Shown here: in pieces, positions 1 to 13,908 of the stretch
Position numbering within the stretch: position 1 is the first letter of the stretch
Layout: every line of letters begins with the position of its first letter
Assembly: GCF_964340395.1 (NCBI RefSeq)
Contig: NC_135552.1
Coordinates: 21,599,181-21,663,180 of the forward strand
From: Glandiceps talaboti
Taxonomy: Eukaryota; Hemichordata; Enteropneusta; Spengelidae
Direction: 5' to 3'
Length of the DNA stretch: 64,000 bases
Notes under the pieces: model-generated
Told to the model about the DNA's origin: nothing
Databases searched by the model: none
The model's input: only the letters and a program-made list of their open reading frames with translations
Position numbers and translations under genes: made by a program

Positions 1-194
1 CACATTTGTATTGCATTTTGTCCATCATTATTGAATTTGACAAGCAACTGTGAAACTGTGAAAGAGAAAGGTAAATATTCTACTAGTTTATTCTGACATT
101 TTTGGAGGTCTTAACACTGCACAACTGTAAAAATAGCTTTAAAGGGCTAACTGTTGTTTTCTAAATGCATCTGATTGCAGACAGTTGTGTTTCT

Positions 195-645
195 GCCATG
201 TAAACCTTGCACAAAGATGACATAATTACATAGTTTACATTTAAACCTTGTACAAAGATGAGACAATGACATAACATTACATTTAAACCTTGTACAAAGA
301 TGAATCAGTGGCACAGTCTTACATTTAAACCATGCACAATGATGAATCAGTTCCATAGTATTACTTTTAAACATTGCACAAAGATGAGAAAATGATATAG
401 TATGACATTTAAACCATGCACAAAGATGAATCAGTGGCTCAGTCTTACATTTAAATCTTGTACAAGCATGAATCAGTGGAATTGCATAACATTTAAACCT
501 TTCACAAAGATTAATCAGGGGCACAGTGTTACATTTAAACCTTACACAAAGATGAGACTAGACATAGTTATACATAGCCATGCACACAGGTGAGACAACA
601 GCAAAGTGCATTTAAACCTTACACAAAGATGAGACGCAACATTTT
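195..645. repeat. 42-bp minisatellite, about 10 copies
   Basis: Tandem array whose central copies begin at 237, 279, 321, 363, 405, 447, 489 and 531, that is exactly 42 bp apart with no insertion or deletion. Each copy has a conserved left part of about 25 bp (core ACATTTAAACC, then TGYACAAAGATGA) and a variable right part of about 17 bp. One copy on the left (near 200) and two on the right (near 565 and 608) are degenerate and out of register, as expected at array edges. Because 42 is divisible by three, frames stay open on both strands (minus strand 147-524, 14-residue repeats around F-K-C). That alone does not show coding. No start context or splice sites stand out. Confidence 0.93.
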
Positions 646-2030
646 ACATTAATATATCATTTGATGTGATATTTCAAAATGGAAGTTCCTTATGTTTCCC
701 CCAAACTATTTATACAAATTGAGCATCTGGACCCTTGCTTAGCTAGGATTTTATAAAAATATTCATTTTGGGAAGGAGGGGTGAGATGTGGTGGAATGTC
801 AGTGGACTGGGATGTCAGTGAGGATATCAGCTTGCAAGGGGGTTGAAAGGGATGCATTTATATGTTGTGAAAAAGCAATATCTGATTCATTTTTAAAAGG
901 GCTATGATTCAATTGCAGGTTCTAGCAATACAAGCAGATCAATCCTGAAAAGCAAATCTGAGGACTAAGTAACAAAGCATTACAGATTGAACACTGCAGG
1001 TATGAACTAAGATTTTTCAATTTCTCAAGTAGTCCAAATGTAATATTTGTAAACATCATTAACCAGTGATGGTATTTATATGGTATTCATAACATTATAG
1101 CTTTACACTTTCAATAATAGTATTATGCTTTAGCTCATAGAAGGGTTAATTATGTCTGAAATGTCGGCTACTCATAACTTTTAGTGGACTGCACTGCATG
1201 TGCACACCTCAACAAGTTTTTAGTGATGGTATTTGTTTTTGACAGTTCTTTCAATATTTTTGCAGTGTATTTGTTTTAGTAGGGATAGATGATCGAGTCA
1301 AACTCTAAGTCCATAAATCATTACAGTAACAGCTGTTTTCATTTATTACACAGAATATGAAGAAATGACTTTTGACATGATACAAATAGGATTATAAATA
1401 CTATATAGCAACATAATTTACAATTTTACAGTAACTTCCAAATATGACAGAACCATACGCTTAGGAGCCTGATTACAATGTACCATTTTAAGTCTGCCCT
1501 AGGGTCATTCAATGCAGGATGTTGCAGACATATTGGCCAAGGACTAGACGAGGAAAGTGCAAAATATACCACAGACAGTATAATATAGCTCAGACAGATT
1601 TCCTATTTGAACAATTTCATAAGCTAAGCGGATTTGTTTGCCAATTTTTTTTTGAGTACAGCTTTTATATGTTGGTAAAATTGACTAGGGATAATGAAAA
1701 CTTAAGCAGGAAATGTTAAAACTTTTTTGAATGTAAGTCTTATATTAGAGTTATTTTCATGAAACATACAGTTGTACATTACACCTATATAAGTTATTGT
1801 GATAGATATGGAGGAAGTTAGCCATAATAGAGTCGCCGAGGTCACAAAATGATCGACCTATATATTATATTATATGTTTAGGTTCTGTTCAAAAAGTCAC
1901 ATATTTCGTGGGGAAAGAAAAATAGGGTGAAAACATGATATCTGTGATGAGGCTTTATATGGCAGTTTGAATTTCCCACATTTGCATAGATTACCCACAA
2001 TGCCCTTTGTATAACAATGTTGCAACATTT
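646..2030. other. Unassigned AT-rich stretch
   Basis: No gene could be recognised. One frame on the plus strand is open from an AG at about 1499-1500 (preceded by TCTGCCCT) to a stop at 1717-1719, 72 codons. It has no recognisable domain and no downstream donor is needed, so it could be a terminal exon, but the length is within chance. Confidence 0.5.
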
Positions 2031-2128
2031 GTAGTGTAGTGTAGTGTCATGTACGTGTAGTGTAATGCAGTGCCGTGTCGTGCCATGCCGTGTCGTGATG
2101 TGTAGTGTAGTGTAGTGTAGTGTAGTGA
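2031..2128. repeat. GTGTA-type 5-bp microsatellite
   Basis: Two pure blocks of the 5-bp word GTGTA (2031-2047 and 2100-2128) flank a degenerate middle with CpG-containing variants (GTGCC, GTGTC). This is the classic structure of an ageing pentanucleotide repeat. Confidence 0.9.
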
Positions 2129-5506
<3,378 letters not shown>

Positions 5507-5648
5507 GTTGTTGTACTTCTCCCTGAAGCAAATTTGCCTAAAGTGATCAAACTCTGTCAGCATCTAGGCCCCTACAAATTTACGATATGTTTACAGACTA
5601 TAGTTATCTCTACTGTTTGCACACTGATGTCAAGCCAATGTACACCAG
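5507..5648 (+). CDS. Candidate internal exon, 142 nt, unknown protein
   Basis: This block has good splice signals on both sides. Upstream is a long T-rich tract ending in TTTTAG (5501-5506). Downstream is CCAG followed by GTAATC at 5649. Only one of the three frames is open, and it is open throughout: 47 codons starting in phase 0 (V-V-V-L-L-P-E-A-N-L) and leaving one base over. The other two frames hit stops within about 13 codons. I do not recognise the protein. The second half is hydrophobic and Cys/Thr-rich. The outgoing phase matches the incoming phase of the candidate exon at 47589, but a 42-kb intron is speculative. An open frame of this size between chance splice sites is quite possible, so confidence is low. 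Confidence 0.25.
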
Positions 5649-5760
5649 GTAATCAGCAGAATATCAATTTTTTTTTCAGATAATGTGAAGCACTTTATAA
5701 AGTTCATTCTGATTGGTTAGCAAACAAAGGAAACAAACACATCTGTTGGCTGCATGTTTT

Positions 5761-5925
5761 CCAATCACCGGAAACCTTGTAATAGCTTCACATCATCCCT
5801 ATCCAATCAGTGGCAACCTTGTAATAGCTTCACATCATCCCTATCCAATCAGTGGCAACCTTGTAATAGCTTCACATCATCCCTATCCAATCAGTGGCAA
5901 CCTTGTAATAGCTTCATATCATCCC
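5761..5925. repeat. 42-bp tandem repeat, 4 copies
   Basis: Copies begin at 5761, 5803, 5845 and 5887. The three inner copies are almost identical and the first is slightly diverged (CACCGGAAACC in place of CAGTGGCAACC). The period equals that of the array at 0.2 kb, and both contain AATCAGTGGC and ACCTTGTA, but at different spacing. It ends directly at a T15 run (5927-5941). Confidence 0.96.
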
Positions 5926-5937
5926 GTTTTTTTTTTT

Positions 5938-6140
5938 TTTTGCATTCGCGAAAACAAAGCATTTCCTTTGTTTGATTATAATGTAAATATAATGTAATAA
6001 AAGAAAATATCCATACATATATACTATAAAGTAACCAAGTAATGAAATCATATAATGGTCACATTTTTGCATTTTTGAAAACACGTCCTTTCATTTGTGA
6101 TAATAAAAGAATTATACAAATAAAGTAACCAAGTAACAAT
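5938..6140. repeat. Degenerate two-copy duplication after T15
   Basis: The motif TTTTTGCATT..GAAAACA is followed by CATTT and a T/A-rich tail ending AAAGTAACCAAGTAA. It occurs at about 5938-6042 and again at about 6064-6136. The similarity is patchy, with length differences. Confidence 0.6.
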
Positions 6141-6583
6141 AAAAAGTCTGCAACCAGCTTTTGGAAGTATGACTCACTAAAAAGTTCAAAAAAGGTTCAT
6201 AATTATGGGTAATTTACATTATAATTGAGTTATAATCCCATTGTTGGATCATATCTTGTCAAGGTCACATGACTTGCAAATTTGGCTGTATCATTTATCA
6301 GGTAGATCGAGGCATCCATTTTGTTTGACTTCGAACATAAATATTATTGTTATTTTTAAAACACTTTGAACGTGAAATTGAAAAGATGTGTAAAAAAATC
6401 ATCACATAGGAGTCATTTATATAGAAAAATTTGCTTCAATAAGATTATAAAATGACAATTATGATGCAACAAGATTGAGTGTTCATGGACTCTGGGTTCA
6501 TTACAGTTTACGCACAAATGAAAATTTCCCGCTTGCAGTCAAAAAATATTTTTACAGTGATTCTAAGACTTTAAGCTATCTGA

Positions 6584-6818
6584 GAGACATTAAAGTGAAC
6601 ATATGGAATTCACTGCCAAAATTTTTTGACCATGAAATCTTTATTTGAATCAGTTAAGACTATTGCATTTTGTAGTCTGCACTGCAGACAGATATTACTA
6701 TGAGATAAAAGTGAAAATATGGGGAATCCGATTCACTTCCAACATATTCTGGCAGTAAAATTTTTATTTGTAGCATTAAAAGATTATTGCATGCATATTT
6801 GTAGTCTGCACTGCGACC
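6584..6818. repeat. 118-bp tandem duplication
   Basis: Two diverged copies, 6584-6701 and 6702-6818. Each starts GAGA..A.AAAGTGAA.ATATGG and ends with TTGTAGTCTGCACTGC. Overlapping open frames of 65-69 codons on the two strands are by-products. Confidence 0.8.
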
Positions 6819-7992
6819 ACAACACTGTGAATTTTCAGATTGAGATGATAGTACCACAACAATGGATTACTGACAATTATTATGCATGGTACAGAAATTA
6901 TCTACCAGCATGGACCGCTGTGAAATGACTCAGCTCTCAATGCAGCCAGCAAGTCTTCAATTTTTTGTTCACTTTCTATTGTTATCAGTGTGAGTGAAAG
7001 ATACATCTGTGATCGACAGATGAAAAAAGTGAGATTTCGTCAATCGCATTTTTGTCATTCATCGCATGTGAATGACAGATTGTTCTGTAAATAATAGAAA
7101 ACTCTGAAAAGACTATTTCTAGAGGTTTTGTGTTATTTTTCACTAAGGAACTGTTATCTTGCACATTGATTTTCATGAATAGATCAATAAATCCCATATG
7201 ACAGACTTCGTCGTTGTAAGACAAATCATTTAAAGTACAGTCGCATCGAACAGATAGGATGTACCGAGTAAAATAATCAGAAACTGTTCTAAACTGGTTT
7301 TTAATTTGTTGAAATATGAGCAATTTGAGACAATCTGTGTACATTAGTGAACAGTACATGTGTAAAGTTATCCTGCCAAGTTATCTAATCTGATTGAAAA
7401 TAACAAAGGATAGTTTGCACTAGCTGATGAGAATTCCTGTGTTCGACACATGCCGTGAATTTCAATGTAAGAACAACTGCCGTTTTCTGTGTGTATGGTA
7501 GTCAAATAAAGTGTTGGCATAACATTCATCATCGCAGTCAGACAATGATGTTTTTTATGGTGGCAATTGCAAATAAAGTTTGATGGTCTTTGTTAACTGT
7601 GATTTACAACGCTACATAAACTTACTGCCAGACAGTTGATAACTGATCATTGAGTGGGTACTGGGTTAAGGCTATTCTGTAAAAATTAGGAATAATGATA
7701 AGGCCTTGTTGAAGCCCACTGTAGTAATAAAAGCCCCAGTTTAGCCCTAGCTATATCTGTTTGATTTTTGTTTGAATTTTTTTTTTTCATTTTTGGAAAA
7801 TATATTAAGTCTAAAATTTAGTTGCATTGGAATGATAAAGTTAGAAACGAAGGTAATGTTTTGATCCATCTGATCTTGATCACACAGCGATTTAATTATT
7901 CTTTGTTGATGTCTTTGAAGCAAACTGTCTACCAACAATATATCCACCTAATCAGCTCATAGTTGGACTACCCATGAAAGTAGAATTCTTTC
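6819..7992. other. Unassigned stretch with a 124-codon minus frame
   Basis: The minus strand is open for 124 codons at 6985-7359. That part has more CpG than its surroundings, which can mark coding or unmethylated DNA. The translated sequence shows no domain, signal peptide or repeat that I recognise. About two frames of this length are expected by chance in 64 kb at this composition (my estimate). Confidence 0.4.
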
Positions 7993-8017
7993 TATATGGT
8001 AGTTGGACTACCATATA
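7993..8017. repeat. Perfect 11-bp inverted repeat (hairpin)
   Basis: Arms TATATGGTAGT (7993-8003) and ACTACCATATA (8007-8017) are separated by three bases (TGG). The core TAGTTGGACTACC also occurs 40 bp upstream (7961-7973), so the hairpin core is duplicated. It could be a small cruciform or an RNA hairpin. It is too short for a typical microRNA precursor. Confidence 0.85.
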
Positions 8018-8944
8018 CTCGGGATCTCTCACAACAGCTCTTCAGAATTTTCCAGTTGCACGGTGCCAATCTGTACCACATGAACCAAGCAACCTTCTAC
8101 ATTAGTACAACCATTATAAAGTCTACCCCAAAGTATGATGCTGTGGCACAATTTATCACATCACTGTAACCAAGAGCTAGAGTACAGTCATGCAATAGGG
8201 GAATCTATACACCCCCTCAGTGTCTGTTTTAAAGAACATACAAACAGGAAAAAACCACCGGAGTTGGGGAACACTTAGTCTTATAATCTAGCCAGAGAAC
8301 CTTGTCTGGTTGAAACGTAAAGTAATTAAGGAAGCAATCTACATTCAGACAGAAGAGACCCATCATGAACAGGGACCAAGGATATCAACTACCATCAATT
8401 TATAGAATTTATAGACATATTTTTCTGCCAGTTTCAAAGACATCAATGCTGATGTTTCTATTAACTTAACTTTCTAAAAGTAACCAGTATATTGTACTGA
8501 CCTTCATAATTCAAAGGATTAATAAAGTATCACTAATATTTTTCAAAGAGCCAAAACTAAAGAAAAAAGATTGAACGATGCCCAGTCTTCCATCTGAATT
8601 TTGTACTTGGTCATTCCATAAAGAAAACTAGCAACCTGCTACATGTTACCAGGTGATCTGCAGTTTCTTGAATTCATTTTGAAATTAGACTAACAACTTT
8701 GATGTAAAACAGTAAAAACATTTTTTTTTAAAGATATATCTCACCCAGTAGCGAGGAAACATAAAAAACAACACAATACAGTTTGCAACAAAAATGAAAT
8801 CTAAACTGTCATATTGATAAAGAAAATGTGGTTTTATATTTTAATGATAATTTTTCATAATTATTTGTGTATTAAGTTGAAAAAAAAATATTTGAAAATT
8901 TTGTAAACATGACTTTGATGACCAAAATGTTGCATAGTCAGTAT
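8018..8944. other. Unassigned AT-rich stretch
   Basis: No gene, RNA or clear repeat was found. Confidence 0.5.
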
Positions 8945-9120
8945 CTTCAGAAAGACAAATTTGGTATATTGCTTTTGAGATATGCAAAATGACATGAATT
9001 TGGTATAATATAACTTGAGTTATGTATCATAATGTACAAATCTTTTTTTAAAAAAAACACCTGAATTTGGTATTGCTGTTAAGATATGCATAATGACGCA
9101 TGAATCTTCGGAAAGATGAA
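8945..9120. repeat. Degenerate triplicated motif
   Basis: AATTTGGTAT begins at 8958, 8997 and 9064. Each is followed by a T-rich part and a TATG.A.AATGA-type end. CTTCAGAAAGA before the first copy matches CTTCGGAAAGA after the last. These are old, irregular local duplications. Confidence 0.65.
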
Positions 9121-10189
9121 TTCCTGATTCATACAGTGAATGACAGAAATTAAATGGACCATTTACGACAAGAGGGGAAGATTCAGTCTTGCATGAGTAG
9201 GAAATGTGCACAAAAGAAACCATTATGAATCACTAAACTATAAACCTCATATGGTATGGTCCTTGGTGTGTTGTACTAGCAAATGTCTGTCCGACTCATT
9301 GTTTTAATATTACATGAACTGAATAGATATGCAGAAAAAATCTATATTTTGTCTATAGGGTTTCAACAAAGCATACAAACATGTTAACATTATGAAGTTG
9401 CAAATGTATTCATGCAGTGGGTTTATATACAGCGGGAACAACATGGAAGTCATACAAATTTGCATTGTACGCAAGATAGAAAATTTTCTCTAGAAATTTT
9501 TAGCCCTTGTAGTAGATAGGGATATTTTAATTCAGATATATATAACATCATCTGATCTAAAATTGCAACAATAAAAATGCCCTGTATGGGTGGATTAGGA
9601 AAACTCTGACTGCATCACTGCTTGTAAGTTGGCAACTTGAATTGTCACTTCTAAGTTGTCTGCACCATTACATTTACAAAATTATTAATTAAAAGCATAT
9701 AGCAAATTTAACCTGCACATACACACGTTTTTTCCGTTTTTTTTCTAAAGATGTAATGATGAATATATGAAATGTAAAATTATGTAGTTCAATATTGTAT
9801 ATAAAATGTACAAAACATAGTCTCTTTGATCTAGTTTCTGGCCGAAAAATCATTTTTTGAGAGAATTATTGACATTGAAATATTGATTGAGGTGTACTGT
9901 AAACAGTTGTTATGAACATATCAAGTACGTATGAAAAAAAACAACGTCTGTCTGTGATTTGTGATGGTATAGTTCACAATTGTACACCATTTTTCTAAAA
10001 TGCCTTTATGCAGGTATTTTGTAATAATTTTAGAGATGTTTCTATGTTTGATAAGCACATCACGTTAGACTGAAAATATTGAATGTGCATGGCAATTGAT
10101 CAAGGAGGTTTTGTGTGTGTTATATACAAAATCATCAGACAAACAAAAAAGAAAAGAAAAAAGAAAAAGAAATAACAATGAATCCTGGC
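9121..10189. other. Unassigned stretch with an A/purine tract
   Basis: Nothing gene-like. Positions 10140-10172 are almost all purine (AAAAG-type repeats). Confidence 0.5.
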
Positions 10190-10385
10190 CTACGTATATG
10201 AGGAAAGGATGATACTGGGAGCTTGAAATTCTGTATTAAAACAAAACTTTATAAAAAGGTCAAAAACAGCTGGCCTATCAATAGAGACATGAAGTACGAA
10301 TACATGACCACAGAGACTGAAATTCTGGCTAGATAGAGTGATTGCAGTTGATATTATTTGCACATTTTGCATAACTTTAAACTAA
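10190..10385. repeat. Diverged dispersed repeat, copy 1
   Basis: This segment shares ordered blocks with 10815-11085: GAGCTTGAAATTCTG, then CATGA.CACA.AGA.TG.AAT.CTG, then ATTCT.GCTAGA followed by GATATTA.T and ATAACTTTA. Within the copy the phrase GAAATTCTG recurs, which suggests an older internal duplication. Confidence 0.65.
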
Positions 10386-10814
10386 GGCTTAACAAAAAAA
10401 AATGTGTGGTTCTGATTATGCTCAAATTTAGAATAGATGGGGTAGGTAGATTTTTTATTTTATTTTTTTAAAGATATTTTTTATTCATATGTGAGTCGAG
10501 TGTCTAGTTCAGGTAGTTATGTTTTCTGTTGTTTTCCATACTTTCTATGTTATTGGTTTCTTCTCATCAGATGTACAGCCATTACAGATTGGGAAGAAGT
10601 TTTATATTGTCTTTTTAAGTTGATGTCAATTTCCGCATTCACTCTCTCTTGCAAGACTTCACAATTTTCACGATTTTATTATTTTTTTGTAAAAAAAAAG
10701 TTTAGGGTTGGCGTGAAAAACTAGGTGGGTTCAGGTAATTAGAACCAAACAAGTTTTTTAAAGTCCTAAACACTTTTTGAAAAGATAAAATCATTCGAAA
10801 GCATGACAGTAAAA
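10386..10814. other. T-rich stretch between related segments
   Basis: Contains T-rich and A-rich runs (10453-10485, 10680-10700) and a 77-codon plus frame (10491-10724) of low-complexity, Phe/Cys-rich character. No gene was recognised. Confidence 0.45.
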
Positions 10815-11090
10815 GGAATCAGAGAGCTTGAAATTCTGGAAATATTTTAAAGGAAAAGCACTAAATACCTCGTAAGCTCTACCATGTAGGTTTCCATATT
10901 CAGCGATTAAAAGCATGATCACAAAGATTGTAATCCTGTTAAAATATTTTCGGGAAAGATTCAAAATTTCTTCATCCTTTGCCTATTATAATAGATATCA
11001 AGAAAACATGTTGACGAAGTGTGACATTCTAGCTAGACGAAATGGTTGTGATTGATATTACTTCATATAACTTTATACGGTACAAACTTT
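10815..11090. repeat. Diverged dispersed repeat, copy 2
   Basis: Same block order as 10190-10385 and the same strand, but with extra material between blocks. The two could be remnants of one duplication about 625 bp apart or two members of a repeat family. Confidence 0.6.
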
Positions 11091-13744
11091 TCAAACTGAT
11101 TGATTGGTTTTTAAACAGCAGCAAAGGTGAAGTGCTGTGATACGTTTTAGTGGCAATTGAATTGGAAAGATATGTCAGAAATTGGCCATTTACATCACAA
11201 AAATCTACTCTGCGCAGAATTTTTACGAGTATTTAATGTCATTTGCAGCTATTAGATCAATGTAATGGCACACTAGAGATATTTTGCTACGATTACAAAA
11301 ACAATTTTTGCAATAAACAGCAAATTTATGACCTTTATACCAATCCGATTGTTGTTTCAGCCACTGTTTCTTTTAAATATGTTTGTCTAATAGCATGCGT
11401 ACCTGAGAAGTTTGTCGTCATCACACAAAAAAGTATTTTGGTAATAAATATATGATTTTATGATGTGTGAAGTGGTGGCGTTAATTCTTCCGTTATTCCA
11501 TTTTTTTGACTCGTGCGACAGATTAGAAAGTAAGACTTGGTGATGTGTGCATGTCGTAGGAAACCATTACTGGTAACGTGAGGTCAGATATTTTTACGAG
11601 CTTTTAATATTTTATCAGTGGGACAACTAGGGAGAAGACTTTAAGAGCTTTGGCAGACTTCTCTACTCCTGACACGGCACATTGAAATAGAAAGGAAATA
11701 TTGAAGTTGACAGATTTCTGATATACGCATGACAGTCAGTGAGTAACTAAAGACTGGAAAATAGTCGGTCTTTTTCATGCACTAACAAAAAACAGGATGT
11801 TGAAGAAAAGATGTGAAATAATCCGTCATTCCCATAGTAACTGGTTGTTTTCTTTCTTCGATACATACACAGTGACTGCACTTTATTGGCATCTGTGCAT
11901 GACATTCTTTATTTTCACAAACAGAATACAGTATCAGATTTAATTTTTTACTACCCGATCAAGTAAAAAAAGAGAGATATTTCTGTAAACCGTCATCCTA
12001 AACCAAAATTTTTGAAATAATTTTATGGTAAGGTTGAATGGTACACGATACAGCATTTGATGATTTAAAGTTATTTTTACATCTTAGGTTGTGAAGTAAT
12101 ATTGATAATAATTCTATACTTAAAAGCTCATAATCACAGGAAAAATGTATAAACAGATTCTTTTTGTAATAATTACATGTACCAGTACACAATATGGCCA
12201 CCAAGGTCAGAATTATTAGGTGCCCTGACAGCAACCTGGTATTACTAACCTGTGTCTTCATTCAATTTCTTCATGTACAACTTTAGGCTAAACTATTTAA
12301 TACAAGTATTGTAAATTCTATTTTCTATAGTAAACCTTGTAATAACATCAAATTCTGAATGTATAAGTGCATCAATTTGTCAAATTATGTATCTGAAAGT
12401 CAGTTTTCAGATTTGGTTTCGCTTTATACCATGAGTGTTATTCTGTTGTTCAAATGTTTTGGTTACACATGGTTCAATATTGCCGATATATTATATATAC
12501 CATAATTGAATTGAACAGAAATCTTAATCAAGTTGTATTTGAAACGTTATTTTAACTTTAAGTGAACTAGAATACATTACTCTCTGCTGTGAAAATAGCA
12601 GATCTCATTTCACTGGAGAACTCATTATTAAAGTGAAACTTAATTTATTATACAACACACTATATACATTCAGTGTGTACTTAAGGTTACAATGCACCAA
12701 CTTGTGACTGCTCCAATACACCATTATTACATTATCAGGTATTTGATATGATTATATTTCTTAAGGAAATCAATAATAGTGAACTCAGAGAAATTAAGTT
12801 GTTTTGCAGTTCTTTGCTCTTTAAATTGTTTACAGTTCAAGATTGTTTTGCTAAACACTATGCAAAGGACATGTTCAGTATTTTGCCTCCACCATGGTTG
12901 GAAATGCATAGGAATTCTATGCTAGGGGGACCTAATCCATATCTGACCCCCTAGCTTGATTATTGTATGTTTCCATTGTATTACTGTTTGGTGCACAAAA
13001 TTACAGGCAGAAATCGTGAAAGAGATCAATGCAGTTTCTATTTGTGTCTAAATAAACATTCTGTATTGTCTGATTTGTTCTGCAGAGATGTTTTTCCAAA
13101 AAATGTACTTTTTTAGAGTGATTTTTAAGTGAAACCTAGAAATTGGGAAAACATATAATTACAAGCTTTTCAGCCGTGAAAATTCCTGAATTCAAGCTGA
13201 TAATATTCCTTGGGGCACATGATGGAATTTGGTCAGAGGTCACAAAATTTGGTATAGAAGAACATAAAAGATGGGGTGAAAAGGTGAATCCCTGCTATTA
13301 ACAGTTTTTGTGATATTTGCCTCACGGGGTGGCAAAGGATGCATATTATTTGGGAGGAGTTCATGTCTCTTGATGCAGTCATAAGAATTTCATTTCATGG
13401 TAATTTTCAGCCCATTTACTCACATTTCAATGCTTTTCTAGGGTTTTATGCCCCACTATAACAGATGGGGGGAATCTGCTAAATTGTGATGCATGGTTCC
13501 TAAAATTTAACTTGATTTCTCAAGAGAGAACACATTAAACAAAGAATGTTATGATTTACAGTTTCCCTTACAGTGTTTTCCATAGCAACTAAGTTGAGAG
13601 AACCACATTAACAAGAAATTGAACAGGATTTTGCAAAGATTCACTGAAATTAGAGGGTAAAGTTTTAAATGAATTATCCAAATTTATTAAATATATTTAC
13701 CAAGGCAAGAAAAACTAGGATATCAACAAATCAAAGGTCCAGTT
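11091..13744. other. Long unassigned AT-rich stretch
   Basis: No confident gene. A plus frame runs from a CAG at 11246-11248 to a stop near 11455 (68 codons, looks protein-like) and overlaps an AATAAA at 11442-11447. It would make a tidy terminal exon, but the upstream pyrimidine tract is weak and the length is near chance. The rest shows no repeat that I can support. Confidence 0.4.
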
Positions 13745-13770
13745 TGGATTAGGATTAGGATTAAGATTAA
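13745..13770. repeat. Short GGATTA repeat
   Basis: Three to four copies of GGATTA decaying into AAGATTA. It resembles the animal telomere word by one base but is too short and diverged to be called an interstitial telomere. Confidence 0.7.
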
Positions 13771-13783
13771 AATTTTAAGTGGA

Positions 13784-13908
13784 AAAAACAGCTGTCTGGC
13801 AGAGAGCTGTAGAACAAGTTGATCCAGAACAAAAGATCATCCTGGGTCAACTAACCATATAATAGTAATGTGAGAACCTGGGATTGAAACCTTGGCCTTT
13901 AACAGATA
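13784..13908 (+). mobile_element. SINE-like dispersed repeat, copy A
   Basis: About 125 bp shared with three segments near 44.6-45.1 kb. Conserved order: AAAACAGYTGTCTRGYAGAG, then GTTGRTCCAGAACAAA, a variable middle, then ACCTGGGATTGAAACC and TTGGCCTTTAA. GGGATTGAAACC is close to a Pol III box B (GGTTCRANNCC), and TGGCAGAGAGC near 13798 is box-A-like, so a tRNA-derived SINE is possible. I have not shown target-site duplications or a tail. Confidence 0.6.

Noticed and set aside
7421-7450. Hammerhead ribozyme (CTGATGAG)
   Set aside because: The required GAAAC and flanking helices are missing here and at the other CTGATGAG sites (about 56070 and 62725).
11249-11455. Possible terminal exon with AATAAA
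   Set aside because: The translated sequence looks natural, but the acceptor has a poor pyrimidine tract, the AATAAA overlaps the frame end, and about six such combinations are expected by chance (my estimate).
13745-13770. Interstitial telomere
   Set aside because: The word is GGATTA rather than GGGTTA/TTAGGG, with only three to four copies.
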